From assembly GCA_003241785.1 (NCBI GenBank), contig QFPW01000015.1, forward strand, positions 1 through 64,000: a stretch of DNA of 64,000 nt. The letters run 5' to 3'. This DNA is from Rhodovulum sulfidophilum (GTDB taxonomy: Bacteria > Pseudomonadota > Alphaproteobacteria > Rhodobacterales > Rhodobacteraceae). The notes beneath the pieces were generated by a model. That model ran no database searches and was not told the origin of the DNA. It was given only the letters and a program-made list of their open reading frames with translations. Positions 29,580 to 38,798 of this stretch are shown one piece after another. Position 1 is the first letter of the stretch; the number at the start of each line of letters is the position of its first letter. The translations under genes and the position numbers were made by a program.

Positions 29580-30976
29580 GGGAGCCGCTGCTGCTCGTCG
29601 AGGACACGCCCTCGCTCGCGATGCTCTACAGCGCCGTGCTGTCGCGCGCCGGCCACGCGGTGGCGCAGGCCGCGACGCTGCGCGAGGCGCGGGCCTATTG
29701 CGCGCGCACGCCACCGCGCGTGATGCTGCTCGACCTGCAGCTGCCGGACGGCGACGGGCTCGAGCTGCTCGAGAGCCTGACGCGCGCCGATTGCCGGGTG
29801 ATCGTCATCACCGCCAACGGCTCGATCAACCGCGCGGTCCAGGCGATGCGGGCCGGCGCCTTCGATTTCCTCGTGAAGCCCTTCGACGAAACGCGGCTCC
29901 TGAGCGCGGTCGAGAACGCGCTCGCGACCCGGGGCGCCCCCGAGATCGAGGAGGAGCCGGCCACGACCTCCGAGGGTTTCCAGGGCTTCATCGGCCGCTC
30001 GCCGGCGATGGAGGAGATCTACCGGATGGTGCGCGCGATCGGCCGCTCCACCGCGACGGTGTTCATTACCGGCGAGAGCGGCACCGGCAAGGAGGTCTGC
30101 GCCCGGGCGATCCACGCGGTCTCGAACCGCGCCCGCCGCCCGTTCGTGCCGCTCAACTGCGCCGCGATCCCGCGCGACCTGCTCGAATCCGAGGTCTTCG
30201 GCCATCTGAAAGGCGCCTTCACCGGCGCGCTCTCGGACAAGCCCGGCGCCGCCGCCGTGGCGGACGGCGGCACGCTCTTTCTCGACGAGATCTGCGAGAT
30301 GGATCTCTCGCTGCAGACCAAGCTGCTGCGCTTCCTGCAGACCTCGACCATCCAGCCGGTCGGCGCGGCGCGGCCGGTGCAGGTCGATGTGCGCATCGTC
30401 TGCGCCACCAATCGCGACCCGGCCGAGGAGGTGCGCGCGGGCCGGTTCCGCGAGGACCTCTACTATCGGCTGCACGTCGTGCCGATCCACATGCCGCCGC
30501 TGCGGGCGCGGCCGGCGGATATCCTCGACATCGCGCGCGCCGGGCTGGCCGAGTTCGCGGCGCAGGAGCGGCGCGGCTTCACCGGCTTCACGCCCGAGGC
30601 GGAGCGCGCGCTGGTCGAGCGCGCCTGGCCCGGCAACGTGCGCCAGCTCCTGAACGTGATCCGCAACGTCGTCGTGCTGCACGACGGGCCGCTGGTCCGG
30701 CCCGAGATGCTGCCCTCCGATCTCGCGCCCGCGCAGGCGCGCGACGGCAAGATCGCGACGCTGCGCGAGCCGCCGCGCGAGGCGGCCGAGAGCCTGGGCG
30801 CCTTGGTCGCGCCGCTGATCGGCCGCTCGCTCGCCGATGTCGAGCGCGAGCTGATCGAGGCGACGATCGCCTCCTGCGGCGGCTCGATCCCGCGCGCCGC
30901 GCGGATCCTCGAGCTCTCGCCCTCGACGATCTACCGCAAGCTCGACAGCTGGGGGGTGGGGCAGCGCCGGGCGTGA
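29576..30976 (+). CDS. Sigma-54-dependent response regulator (NtrC/LuxO class)
   Basis: A 466-residue enhancer-binding protein. The receiver domain has phospho-acceptor Asp53 (LLDLQLP) and Lys101. The AAA+ domain has Walker A GESGTGKE (166-173), the sigma-54 contact motif GAFTGA intact (213-218) and Walker B GGTLFLDEI. A Fis-type helix-turn-helix closes the protein (IPRAARILELSPSTIYRKLDSWG). It therefore activates sigma-54 promoters, probably when phosphorylated by the hybrid kinase whose stop it overlaps (ATGA, preceded by GGGGAGGGGAGG). The target genes are not visible in the window. Confidence 0.93.
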   Translation: MREPLLLVEDTPSLAMLYSAVLSRAGHAVAQAATLREARAYCARTPPRVMLLDLQLPDGDGLELLESLTRADCRVIVITANGSINRAVQAMRAGAFDFLVKPFDETRLLSAVENALATRGAPEIEEEPATTSEGFQGFIGRSPAMEEIYRMVRAIGRSTATVFITGESGTGKEVCARAIHAVSNRARRPFVPLNCAAIPRDLLESEVFGHLKGAFTGALSDKPGAAAVADGGTLFLDEICEMDLSLQTKLLRFLQTSTIQPVGAARPVQVDVRIVCATNRDPAEEVRAGRFREDLYYRLHVVPIHMPPLRARPADILDIARAGLAEFAAQERRGFTGFTPEAERALVERAWPGNVRQLLNVIRNVVVLHDGPLVRPEMLPSDLAPAQARDGKIATLREPPREAAESLGALVAPLIGRSLADVERELIEATIASCGGSIPRAARILELSPSTIYRKLDSWGVGQRRA

Positions 30977-31069
30977 GCGCAGCCGCGACCGACGCCGGGA
31001 CCGCTGCCCGGCTTGCATTCCCCGGACGGGCGCGATCTTATTCGGGACTGACAATCGCCGGATGATCGC

Positions 31070-31468
31070 ATGAGCCTTTTCGAACTCGCGCTCGCTTCGC
31101 GGGCCAACGCCTACGCGCCCTATTCCGGCTTCAAGGTCGGTGCGGCGATCCGCTGCCCGGACGGAAGCCTGCACGGCGGCTGCAACGTCGAGAACGTCGC
31201 CTATCCGCAGGGCACCTGCGCCGAGGCCGGCGCCATCGCCGCGATGGTCCTCGCCGGCCAGACCAGGATCGCCGAGGTGCTGGTGATCGCCGACAGCCCC
31301 GATCCGGTCACGCCCTGCGGCGGCTGCCGCCAGAAGCTCGCCGAATTCGCCGCGCCGGAGACCCCGGTGATCCTCGCCGATCTCTCCGGCGAGCGGGTCC
31401 GCACCACGGTCGGGGAGCTGCTGCCGGGGGCCTTCACGCCGCTGCACATGACGCGGGCCGACTCGTGA
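31070..31468 (+). CDS. cdd: Cytidine deaminase
   Basis: A 132-residue homotetramer-type cytidine deaminase that converts cytidine and deoxycytidine to uridine and deoxyuridine. Zinc ligands are Cys50 in TCAEAGA (with catalytic Glu52) and Cys83 and Cys86 in PCGGCRQ. The usual CAERTA motif reads CAEAGA here, a substitution I believe is common in related alphaproteobacteria. N-terminal AYAPYSGFKVGAA is typical. It leads a salvage operon; its stop overlaps the deoC start by 4 bases (GTGA). Confidence 0.94.
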   Translation: MSLFELALASRANAYAPYSGFKVGAAIRCPDGSLHGGCNVENVAYPQGTCAEAGAIAAMVLAGQTRIAEVLVIADSPDPVTPCGGCRQKLAEFAAPETPVILADLSGERVRTTVGELLPGAFTPLHMTRADS

Positions 31469-32226
31469 GCGCGCGAAGCGACGTCGCGGCGCGCGCGCTC
31501 GCCTGCCTCGATCTCACCAACCTCGCGGACGATTGCGACGCCGCGGCGGTCGGCGCGCTCTGCGCGCGGGCGCGCACGCCGCGCGGCCCGGTCGCCGCCG
31601 TCTGCGTCTGGCCGGCCTTCGTGACCCAGGCGCGGACCGCGCTCGAGGGCTCGGGCGTGCGGGTCGCGACGGTGGTCAACTTCCCCTCGGGCGAGGAGCC
31701 GATCGCCACGGTGATCGCCGCCACCTCGAAGGCGCTCGCCGACGGCGCCGAGGAGATCGACCTCGTCGTGCCCTGGCGCGCGCTGGCGGCGGGCGAGCCC
31801 GACGCGGTGCGCGACCGCGTCCGCGCGGTCAAGGCGGTCTGCGGCGCCGCGCCCCTGAAGGCGATCCTCGAGACGGGCGAGCTCAGCGAGCCCGCGCTCA
31901 TCCGCGCGGCGGGGGTCGAGGCGCTGGACGGCGGCGCGGATTTCCTGAAGACCTCGACCGGCAAGGTCCCGGTCAACGCGACGCCCGAGGCGGCCGGCAT
32001 CCTGCTCGGGCTGATCCGCGAGCGGGGCGGGGCCGCCGGCTTCAAGGCCTCGGGCGGGGTGCGCACGACGGCTGAGGCGGCGGTCTATCTCGATCTCTGC
32101 GACCGGATGCTGGGCCCGGACTGGGCGACGCCGGCGCGGTTCCGCTTCGGCGCCTCCGGCCTGCTCGACGCGCTCCTCGCGACGCTGGAGGGGGCCGAGG
32201 CCCCGGCGGCCGGAACCGGCTACTGA
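31465..32226 (+). CDS. deoC: Deoxyribose-phosphate aldolase
   Basis: A 253-residue class I aldolase that cleaves 2-deoxyribose 5-phosphate to glyceraldehyde 3-phosphate and acetaldehyde. Schiff-base Lys162 lies in FLKTSTGK, the activating Lys194 in FKASGGVR, and the catalytic Asp99 in EEIDLVVP. GTG at 31465 overlaps the cdd stop. It consumes the deoxyribose 5-phosphate produced by DeoB, encoded two genes further on. Confidence 0.95.
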   Translation: MSARSDVAARALACLDLTNLADDCDAAAVGALCARARTPRGPVAAVCVWPAFVTQARTALEGSGVRVATVVNFPSGEEPIATVIAATSKALADGAEEIDLVVPWRALAAGEPDAVRDRVRAVKAVCGAAPLKAILETGELSEPALIRAAGVEALDGGADFLKTSTGKVPVNATPEAAGILLGLIRERGGAAGFKASGGVRTTAEAAVYLDLCDRMLGPDWATPARFRFGASGLLDALLATLEGAEAPAAGTGY

Positions 32227-32240
32227 GAGGAGGCCTCGCG

Positions 32241-33548
32241 ATGCTGCCGCAGGAAGTGATCGCACGCAAACGCGACGGGTTGAAGCTGACGGGCCCGGAG
32301 ATCCGGTTCCTCGTCACGAGCCTGACCGCCGAGACGCTGACCGAGGGGCAGGCCGCGGCCTTCGCCATGGCGGTGCTCTTGCGCGGCATGGACACCGAGG
32401 AGATGGTCGCGCTGACGCTCGCGATGCGCGACTCGGGCACCGTGCTCAAGTGGAAGCTGCCGGGGCCGGTCATCGACAAGCATTCGACCGGCGGCATCGG
32501 CGACAACACGAGCCTGATGCTCGCCCCCGCGCTCGCCGCCTGCGGCGCCTACGTCCCGATGATCTCGGGCCGGGGGCTCGGCCATACCGGCGGCACGCTC
32601 GACAAGCTCGACGCGATCCCGGGCTATGCGACCCGGCCAGACGCCGAGCGGTTCCGGACCGTGGTGACCGAGGTTGGCTGCGCGATCTGCGGCCAGACCG
32701 CCGATCTCGCCCCGGCCGACCGGCGGCTCTACGCGATCCGCGACACGACCGGCACCGTCGAGTCGATCGCGCTCATCACCGCCTCGATCCTGTCGAAGAA
32801 GCTCGCCGCCGGGCTGCAGGGGCTGGTGCTCGACGTGAAGACCGGCAACGGCGCCTTCATTCCTCCGCTCGATCAGTCGCGCCACCTCGCCCAGATGCTG
32901 GTCGAGGTCGCGAATGGCGCCGGCTGCAAGACCCGCGCGCTCATCACCGACATGAACGAGCCGCTCGCGACGGCCGCCGGCAACGGGCTCGAGGTCGCGA
33001 ACGCGGCGCGGTTCCTGCGCGGCGACGCGATCGACGGGCGGCTCTGGGACGTGACGATCGCGCTCGGCGCCGAGATCCTCGCCCAGGTGAAGCTCGCCGC
33101 CAGCGTCGAGGAGGGGGCGGAGCGGATGCGGATGGCCTTCGAATCCGGCGCGGCGGCGGAGAAGTTCGACGCGATGGTCGCGGCGCTCGGCGGGCCGACC
33201 GACTTCCTCGACAGCTACGAGCGCCACCTCGCACGCGCCCCGGTGGTCGGCGAGGTGCTGGCCGGGACCGAGGGTTTCGTGACCGGCATCGACTGCCGCG
33301 GCCTCGGCTTCGCGGTGGTGGAGCTCGGCGGCGGCCGGCGGCGGCCCGAGGATCCGATCGACCCGGCCGTGGGGCTCGAGCATCTCGCGGGGCTCGGCGG
33401 GCATGTCGAGGCCGACACGCCGCTCGCGGTGATCCACGCCGAGACCGAGGCGGCGCTCGCCGCCGCCAAGGCACGGGTGCGCGCGGCCTACAAGATCGGC
33501 GAGACCCCGCCCGAGGAGGAGCCGCTCATCGTCGAGCGGATCGGCTGA
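32241..33548 (+). CDS. deoA: Thymidine phosphorylase
   Basis: A 435-residue enzyme that splits thymidine or deoxyuridine with phosphate to give the base and 2-deoxyribose 1-phosphate. The phosphate-binding KHSTGGIGD is at residues 80-88, the family signature GRGLGHTGGTLDKL at 110-123, and the C-terminal pyrimidine phosphorylase domain ends IGETPPEEEPLIVERIG. GAGAGGAGG precedes the ATG. The stop overlaps the start of deoB by one base (TGATG). Confidence 0.95.
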   Translation: MLPQEVIARKRDGLKLTGPEIRFLVTSLTAETLTEGQAAAFAMAVLLRGMDTEEMVALTLAMRDSGTVLKWKLPGPVIDKHSTGGIGDNTSLMLAPALAACGAYVPMISGRGLGHTGGTLDKLDAIPGYATRPDAERFRTVVTEVGCAICGQTADLAPADRRLYAIRDTTGTVESIALITASILSKKLAAGLQGLVLDVKTGNGAFIPPLDQSRHLAQMLVEVANGAGCKTRALITDMNEPLATAAGNGLEVANAARFLRGDAIDGRLWDVTIALGAEILAQVKLAASVEEGAERMRMAFESGAAAEKFDAMVAALGGPTDFLDSYERHLARAPVVGEVLAGTEGFVTGIDCRGLGFAVVELGGGRRRPEDPIDPAVGLEHLAGLGGHVEADTPLAVIHAETEAALAAAKARVRAAYKIGETPPEEEPLIVERIG

Positions 33549-34759
33549 TGCCCCGCGCGATCCTGATCGTGCTCGATTCCGTCGGCTGCGGCGGCGCGCC
33601 GGACGCGGCCGAGTTCGGCGACGAAGGCGCGAACACGCTCGGCCATATCGCGCTCGCCTGCGCCGAGGGGCGGGCGGAGGCGGGGCGGGGCGGGCCGCTC
33701 GCGGCGCCGAACCTGCGACGGCTCGGCCTCGGCCCGGCGATCCGCCTCGCCTCCGGGCTCGCGGTGCCGGGCTGGGAGGGGGATGTCCCCGAAGGGCTCT
33801 GGGGCGCCGCGACCGAGGTCTCGCGCGGCAAGGACACGCCCTCGGGCCACTGGGAGCTCGCGGGCGTTCCGGTGCCCTGGGATTGGCACTATTTCCCGAA
33901 GACCGATCCCGCGATCCCGGCCGAGGTGCTCGGGCCGCTGATCGCCCGCGCGGGCCTGCCGGGCACGCTCTGCGACGCGCATTCCTCCGGGATGCCGGTG
34001 CTCCGCGCCTTCGGCATGGAGCATATCGCGACGGGCAAGCCCATCGTCTACACCTCGGCCGACAGCGTGCTCCAGATCGCCGCGCATGAGGAGCATTTCG
34101 GGCTCGAACGGCTCTACGCGGTCTGCGTGATCGCGGCCGAGATCGTGCATCCGCTCCGCGTTGGCCGGGTGATCGCGCGGCCGTTCCTCGGCGAGAGTCC
34201 GGAGGGCTTCTTCCGCACGCCCAACCGCCGCGACCTCGCGATTCCGCCGCCGGAGCCGACGCTGCTCGACCGCGTGTCCGGCGCCGGGTTCGAGACCCGC
34301 GGGATCGGCAAGATCGGCGACATCTTCGCCCATCGCGGCATAACTCGGCTCACCAAGGGCAAGGACGACGCGGCGCTGATCGCGGCGACGCGCGAGACGC
34401 TGAGGACCGCGCCGGACGGCGCCTTCGTCTTCACCAACCTGGTCGATTTCGACACGCTCTACGGCCACCCGCGCGATGTCTCGGGCTATGCCCGGGCGCT
34501 GGAGGCCTTCGACGCCGCGCTGCCGGGGCTGATCGCGGAATTGCGCGCGGGCGATCTGATGATCCTGACGGCGGATCACGGCAACGATCCGACCTGGCGC
34601 GGCACCGATCACACGCGCGAGCGGGTGCCGGTGCTCGGGACCGGACCCGGGATCGCGCCGCGCGCGCTCGGGCTCGTCGGCTACGCCGACGTGGGCGAGA
34701 CGCTCGCGGCGCATCTCGGCCTGCCGCCGGGGCGGCACGGCGCCTCGGCGCTGGCCTAG
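33548..34759 (+). CDS. deoB: Phosphopentomutase
   Basis: A 403-residue manganese enzyme of the alkaline phosphatase superfamily that interconverts (deoxy)ribose 1- and 5-phosphates. The N-terminal metal site ILIVLDSVGCGGAPDA, the SRGKDTPSGHWELAG segment with the phosphorylated Thr, and C-terminal LMILTADHGNDPTWRGTDHTRE with metal-binding Asp and His are all present. The ATG overlaps the deoA stop, so translation is coupled. The 3' end overlaps by 4 bp the convergent ArsC-like gene. Confidence 0.95.
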   Translation: MPRAILIVLDSVGCGGAPDAAEFGDEGANTLGHIALACAEGRAEAGRGGPLAAPNLRRLGLGPAIRLASGLAVPGWEGDVPEGLWGAATEVSRGKDTPSGHWELAGVPVPWDWHYFPKTDPAIPAEVLGPLIARAGLPGTLCDAHSSGMPVLRAFGMEHIATGKPIVYTSADSVLQIAAHEEHFGLERLYAVCVIAAEIVHPLRVGRVIARPFLGESPEGFFRTPNRRDLAIPPPEPTLLDRVSGAGFETRGIGKIGDIFAHRGITRLTKGKDDAALIAATRETLRTAPDGAFVFTNLVDFDTLYGHPRDVSGYARALEAFDAALPGLIAELRAGDLMILTADHGNDPTWRGTDHTRERVPVLGTGPGIAPRALGLVGYADVGETLAAHLGLPPGRHGASALA

Positions 34760-35106
34760 GCCGCGGGGAAGGCGGCGGCGTAGGTCTCCGGGCGGAAGCC
34801 GAGCACCGGGGTCCCGCCCGTCTCGAGCAGCGGGCGCTTGATCATCGAAGGACGGGCGAGCATCAGCGCGATCGCCTTCGCCCGGTCGATATCGGCCTTC
34901 TCCGCGTCGGAGAGCTTGCGGAACGTCGTGCCGGCGCGGTTGAGCAGCGCTTCCCAGCCCAGCGCGTCGGCCCAGGCCGACAGCTCGGCCTCGGTCGGGG
35001 GCGTCGCCTTATAGTCGCGGAACTCGTAGGCGACGCCATGCGCCTCGAGCCAGGCGCGCGCCTTGCGCACGGTGTCGCAGGTCTTGATGCCGTTCATCGT
35101 CACCAT
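34756..35106 (-). CDS. ArsC/Spx-family thioredoxin-fold protein (YffB-like)
   Basis: A 116-residue protein of the arsenate reductase-like family. The motif GIKTCDTVRKA holds Cys10, the only cysteine of the active region. RPLLETGGTPVLGFRPETY near the C terminus is typical of the YffB branch, whose function is unclear (a glutathione-dependent thiol reductase role has been suggested). It is not likely to be a true arsenate reductase, because no ars genes are nearby. Starts at 35106 and 35097 (MNGIKTC) are equally possible. The stop overlaps the end of deoB on the other strand. Confidence 0.85.
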   Translation of the reverse strand: MVTMNGIKTCDTVRKARAWLEAHGVAYEFRDYKATPPTEAELSAWADALGWEALLNRAGTTFRKLSDAEKADIDRAKAIALMLARPSMIKRPLLETGGTPVLGFRPETYAAAFPAA

Positions 35107-35119
35107 GGCGCGCCCCGGA

Positions 35120-35764
35120 TCACTCGGCGTCCATGCCGCGCTCGGCCGGTTCGGCGACGGCGCCGCGTTCGCGCCAGCGCCGCCAGACGATCCAGCCGAC
35201 GACGCCGAGGCCGGCGAGCACGATCAGGATCTTGCCCATCGGATCGATGATCGCGGCCACGATGTGCCAGTTCGCCTGCAAGAGCATGCCGATCGCGACG
35301 AGGAAGATGATCCAGACCGTCGAGCCGATCGCCGAGAGCGCGAGGAACTTGGTCAGCGGCATCTCCGCGAGGCCGGCGGGGATCGAGATCAGCGTGCGCA
35401 CCCCCGGCGCCAGCCGGCCGAGCAGCACGGCCTTGCCGCCGTGGCGGTCGAACCATTCGATCGCCGCGACCACGTCGGCCTCCTTGACGGCGACGTATTT
35501 GCCCCAGCGGGCGGTGAGCTCGAGAAAGCGGTCGCGCCCGACCGCGCGGGCGATGAAGTACCAGGGCAGGTTGCCGATCAGCGTGCCCGCGAGGGCGACG
35601 ACAACGACCAGGACCAGGCTCATCCGCCCGGCCCCGACCGCGATGCCGGCGATCGGCATGATCACTTCGGAGGGGATCGGCGGGAACAGGTTTTCCGCGA
35701 GCATCAGAAGGAAGATGCCGAAATAGCCAAACGCGCCAATTACATCGATAATCCACTGTTCCAT
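35120..35764 (-). CDS. DedA family membrane protein (SNARE-associated domain)
   Basis: A 214-residue inner-membrane protein with about five hydrophobic segments. Family marks are IFLLMLAENLFPPIPSEVIMP at residues 17-37 and the loop FDRHGGKAVLLGRLAPGVRTLISIPAG. DedA proteins are thought to move lipid carriers such as undecaprenyl phosphate across the membrane and to support envelope homeostasis. ATG at 35764 gives the usual MEQWIIDVIGAFGYFG start; the frame extends to 35815 without similarity. It lies 13 bp upstream of the ArsC-like gene on the same strand. Confidence 0.92.
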   Translation of the reverse strand: MEQWIIDVIGAFGYFGIFLLMLAENLFPPIPSEVIMPIAGIAVGAGRMSLVLVVVVALAGTLIGNLPWYFIARAVGRDRFLELTARWGKYVAVKEADVVAAIEWFDRHGGKAVLLGRLAPGVRTLISIPAGLAEMPLTKFLALSAIGSTVWIIFLVAIGMLLQANWHIVAAIIDPMGKILIVLAGLGVVGWIVWRRWRERGAVAEPAERGMDAE

Positions 35765-35895
35765 GCCGCGGGTCTTCGTCCTCCGTGGTGATCCGTCGTC
35801 GGCCGCTTGTAGCACCCGGGCGGCCGCGCGGCCAGAGCGGGGTGGCCCGCGCCCCGTGACATCCGGGCGCGGGCCGGGCGTGGTTCAGGCGTGGC

Positions 35896-36450
35896 TCAGC
35901 CGCCGACGCCGATCTGCTTCATGAAGTCGGCGTTGTCCCAGAACAGCCACTCGTGGTCCATCGTCCCGTCTTTCCAATGGCCGACGGTGACCATCCCGAG
36001 CGCGAAGCGCTTGCCGGTCGGCGGGATGGTCTTGCCGTCGCCGATCGGCATCGGCTCGGTGAAGGTGCCGGTCATCACGCCGGTCGCGGTGGTCCAGCTG
36101 CCGGAGCCGAAGCGGATGGGGTGTTCGGAGATCTTGATGTCGGGCGCGAAGACGAACATCGCCTTGAGGTCTTCGATGTGCTTCTCGATCCCCTTGGTCT
36201 CGTGGCCGTCGGGCCAGGTCACGACGATGTCCTGCGCGTGGCTCTCGCCGAGCCGGTCCCATTCCTGGTTGGAGAAGACGTCGAAGTCGAGCGTGTCGAA
36301 GACCTTCAGGTTCTTCTCGACTTCGGGCGCCTGAACCTCGTGCGCCGGAGCCGGCGTGGCGGGGTTCTCCCAGGGCGTGTCCGCGAGGGCGGCCCCGGCG
36401 AGAAGAGCGGTGGAGAGCAGGCCGGCGAGGCCGATATTGAAAGCGTTCAT
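35896..36450 (-). CDS. Exported SnoaL-like (ester cyclase / NTF2 fold) protein
   Basis: A 184-residue protein with a Sec signal (MNAFNIGLAGLLSTALLAGAALA, cleavage near 23). The body has the SnoaL-like pattern: VFDTLDFDVFSNQEWDRLGESHAQDIVVTWPDG, then HIEDLKAMFVFAPDIKI, GVMTGTFTEPMPIGDGKTIPPTGKRFAL and DHEWLFWDNADFMKQIG. Such proteins bind or convert small hydrophobic molecules, and the substrate is unknown. Base composition is slightly lower in GC than the neighbours. It is a single gene between dedA and mazG, all on the minus strand, with 186 bp before it. Confidence 0.8.
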   Translation of the reverse strand: MNAFNIGLAGLLSTALLAGAALADTPWENPATPAPAHEVQAPEVEKNLKVFDTLDFDVFSNQEWDRLGESHAQDIVVTWPDGHETKGIEKHIEDLKAMFVFAPDIKISEHPIRFGSGSWTTATGVMTGTFTEPMPIGDGKTIPPTGKRFALGMVTVGHWKDGTMDHEWLFWDNADFMKQIGVGG

Positions 36451-36636
36451 AGGGAATTCTCCGCTGATGTTGATGCGCGGAAAAGCCTGGGGAGCCGGGC
36501 CCGATGCTCCTTGGCGCCCTCCCGCTAGGTCGGCGAAGACGTGATGAACCTGTTCTGCTCAGGAGAGAATACGGCAAGATGGAAAGAAGTCGCATCCGCC
36601 CTGGAAAGAATGGGGCCCGCCGCGCGGCCCCGCGTG

Positions 36637-37491
36637 TCAGAGGCCGCGCGCCTTGGCCGCGTCCCAGAGCGCGTCCATCTCGGCGAGGTCGCTGTCGGCC
36701 GGGCCGCGACCATCCGCGGCGAGATCGGCCTCGATCGCCTTGAAACGCCGGGTAAATTTCGCGTTCGCCGCCCGCAGCGCCGCCTCGGGGTCGATGTCGA
36801 GATGGCGCGCGAGATTGGCCATCACGAAGAGAAGATCGCCGTATTCCTCCGCGAGCCGCTCGGCGCTTTCGCCCGCGTCGCGCGCCTCGGCGAGCTCGGC
36901 CGATTCCTCGACGATCTTCGCGATCACCCCGCCGGTGTCGGGCCAGTCGAAGCCGACGCGGGCGGCCCGGTTCTGCAGCTTCACCGCGCGCGTGAGCGCC
37001 GGCAGGCCGGCCGCGACGCCGTCGAGCGCGCTCTTCGTCTCGGGCCTGCCCGCGCGCTCGGCCGCCTTGATCTTCTCCCAGTCGCGGGTCTGGTCCTCGG
37101 CGGATTTGTCGCGGCTCTCGTCGCCGAAGACATGCGGATGCCGCCGGATCATCTTGTCCGAGATCGCCCGGGTCACGTCGTCGAAGTCGAAGGCGCCGCG
37201 CTCGCGCGCGAGCTGCGCGTGATAGACCGACTGGAACAGGAGATCGCCGAGCTCGTCGCGCAGCGCCGGCATGTCGTCCTCGGCGATCGCCTCGGCGACC
37301 TCGTAGGCCTCCTCGATCGTATAGGGCGCGATCGAGGCGAAATCCTGCTCGAGGTCCCAGGGACAGCCCCGCGCCGGATCGCGCAGCCGCGCCATGATCG
37401 CGACGAGCCGGGCGATGCCCCCGGCGGGGTCGTGGAACAGCGCGTCGTCCTCGGCGGGCGCGGGCGGCGGGGTGGGGCGATCCTCGGGCAT
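36637..37491 (-). CDS. mazG: Nucleoside triphosphate pyrophosphohydrolase MazG
   Basis: A 284-residue housecleaning enzyme that hydrolyses (d)NTPs to monophosphates and PPi. Two MazG domains are visible: the N-terminal one with CPWDLEQ...YTIEEAYEVAEAI and DELGDLLFQSVYHAQ, and the C-terminal one with KIVEESAELAEA and EEYGDLLFVMANLARH, each with the EExxE and ExxD metal motifs. The N-terminal 20 residues are a proline-rich extension. It is slightly longer than Escherichia coli MazG (263). It is a single gene divergent from the M20 amidohydrolase gene. Confidence 0.94.
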   Translation of the reverse strand: MPEDRPTPPPAPAEDDALFHDPAGGIARLVAIMARLRDPARGCPWDLEQDFASIAPYTIEEAYEVAEAIAEDDMPALRDELGDLLFQSVYHAQLARERGAFDFDDVTRAISDKMIRRHPHVFGDESRDKSAEDQTRDWEKIKAAERAGRPETKSALDGVAAGLPALTRAVKLQNRAARVGFDWPDTGGVIAKIVEESAELAEARDAGESAERLAEEYGDLLFVMANLARHLDIDPEAALRAANAKFTRRFKAIEADLAADGRGPADSDLAEMDALWDAAKARGL

Positions 37492-37626
37492 GGCGCGGAC
37501 CCTAGCGGATGCGCCGCGGGGCGAAAAGGGCCTCGCGCCCGGCCCCCGGGTCTTTACGCCCCCCGGCGCGCGGGCTTAACTCGCGGGCTTGGGTCTGGGG
37601 CTTGGGTCGGGGGCGGCGAGGGTGAG

Positions 37627-38793
37627 ATGGCGGTGATCAATCGGATCGCGGGGTTCGCGGAGGAATTGCGCGGCTGGCGCCACGAGCTGCACAGGATGCC
37701 GGAGCTCGACTTCGACCTCTTCGAGACCGCCGCCTTCGTCGCGGCGCGGCTGCGCGAGATCGGCGTCGACGAGATCCACGAGGGGATCGCCAAGACCGGC
37801 ATCGTCGCGCTGATCCACGGCCGGGCGCCGGGGCCGGTGATCGGGCTGCGCGCAGACATGGACGCGCTGCCGATCGCCGAGGCGACGGGCGCGGACTATG
37901 CCTCGCGCAATTCCGGCCGGATGCACGCCTGCGGCCATGACGGGCATACGGCGATCCTGCTCGGCGCCGCGCGCTATCTCGCCGAGACGCGCAACTTCGC
38001 GGGCTCGGTCGCGCTCATCTTCCAGCCGTCCGAGGAGATGAACGGCGGCGGCCGGATGATGTGCGAGGAGGGGATGATGGCCCGGTTCGGCATCGCCCGG
38101 GTCTTCGGCCTGCACAACATGCCGAACGCGCCGCTCGGCCAGATCGCCACCCGGCCCGGGCCGCTGATGGCCGCGACCGACGAATTCGAGATCGTCGTGC
38201 ACGGGCGCGGCGGCCACGCCGCCTTCCCGCATGACTGCGTCGACCCGGTCGTCGCGGCGATGTCGATCGGCCAGGCGCTGCAGACGCTGACCGCGCGCTG
38301 GGTCGATCCCCTGAAGGCGCTGGTGGTCGGCGTGAGCGTGATCCGGGCGGGCGAGGCGCGCAACGTGATCCCCGACACCGCGCTGCTCGGCGGCACGGTG
38401 CGCTGCTTCGACGAGAGCCTGCGCGAGCCGGTCGCCGCCCGGATCCGAGCCCTCGCCGAAGGGATCGCGGCGGCGCATGGCGCGCGGGCCGAGGTCCGGC
38501 ATTTCTTCGGCTATCCGGTCACCGCCAACGATCCGGCCGAGGCCGATTTCGCCGTCGCCGTGGCACGCGAGGTGGTCGGCGCCGATCTCGTGGCGGCGGA
38601 CCGCCCGCCGGAGATGGGGGCCGAGGATTTCGGCTACATGCTGCGCGAGCGGCCGGGCGCCTATGTCTTCCTCGGCACCGGCCCGGGCGCCGGGCTGCAT
38701 CACCCGGCCTTCGACTACAACGACGAGGCGACCCCGATCGGCGCCTCCTTCTTCGCGAAGCTCGTCGAGACGGCGCAGCCCCTCGGCCGCTGA
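37627..38793 (+). CDS. M20 family amidohydrolase (hippurate / N-acyl amino acid hydrolase type)
   Basis: A 388-residue cytosolic metallo-amidohydrolase of the M20D branch that removes acyl groups from amino acids or related amides; the substrate is undetermined. Metal-site motifs are GLRADMDALPI (73-83), HACGHDGHT with Cys102 and His104, PSEEMNGGG, and GAEDFGYML near the C terminus. The dimerisation insert lies at about 180-290 (GRGGHAAFPH). GGGTGAG precedes the ATG at 37627. It converges on a GST gene 5 bp after its stop. Confidence 0.9.
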   Translation: MAVINRIAGFAEELRGWRHELHRMPELDFDLFETAAFVAARLREIGVDEIHEGIAKTGIVALIHGRAPGPVIGLRADMDALPIAEATGADYASRNSGRMHACGHDGHTAILLGAARYLAETRNFAGSVALIFQPSEEMNGGGRMMCEEGMMARFGIARVFGLHNMPNAPLGQIATRPGPLMAATDEFEIVVHGRGGHAAFPHDCVDPVVAAMSIGQALQTLTARWVDPLKALVVGVSVIRAGEARNVIPDTALLGGTVRCFDESLREPVAARIRALAEGIAAAHGARAEVRHFFGYPVTANDPAEADFAVAVAREVVGADLVAADRPPEMGAEDFGYMLRERPGAYVFLGTGPGAGLHHPAFDYNDEATPIGASFFAKLVETAQPLGR

Positions 38794-38798
38794 GCCGC

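Noticed and set aside
34756..35106. Arsenate reductase
   Set aside because: The protein is of the YffB branch with one active cysteine and no ars operon neighbours; only the family name is used.
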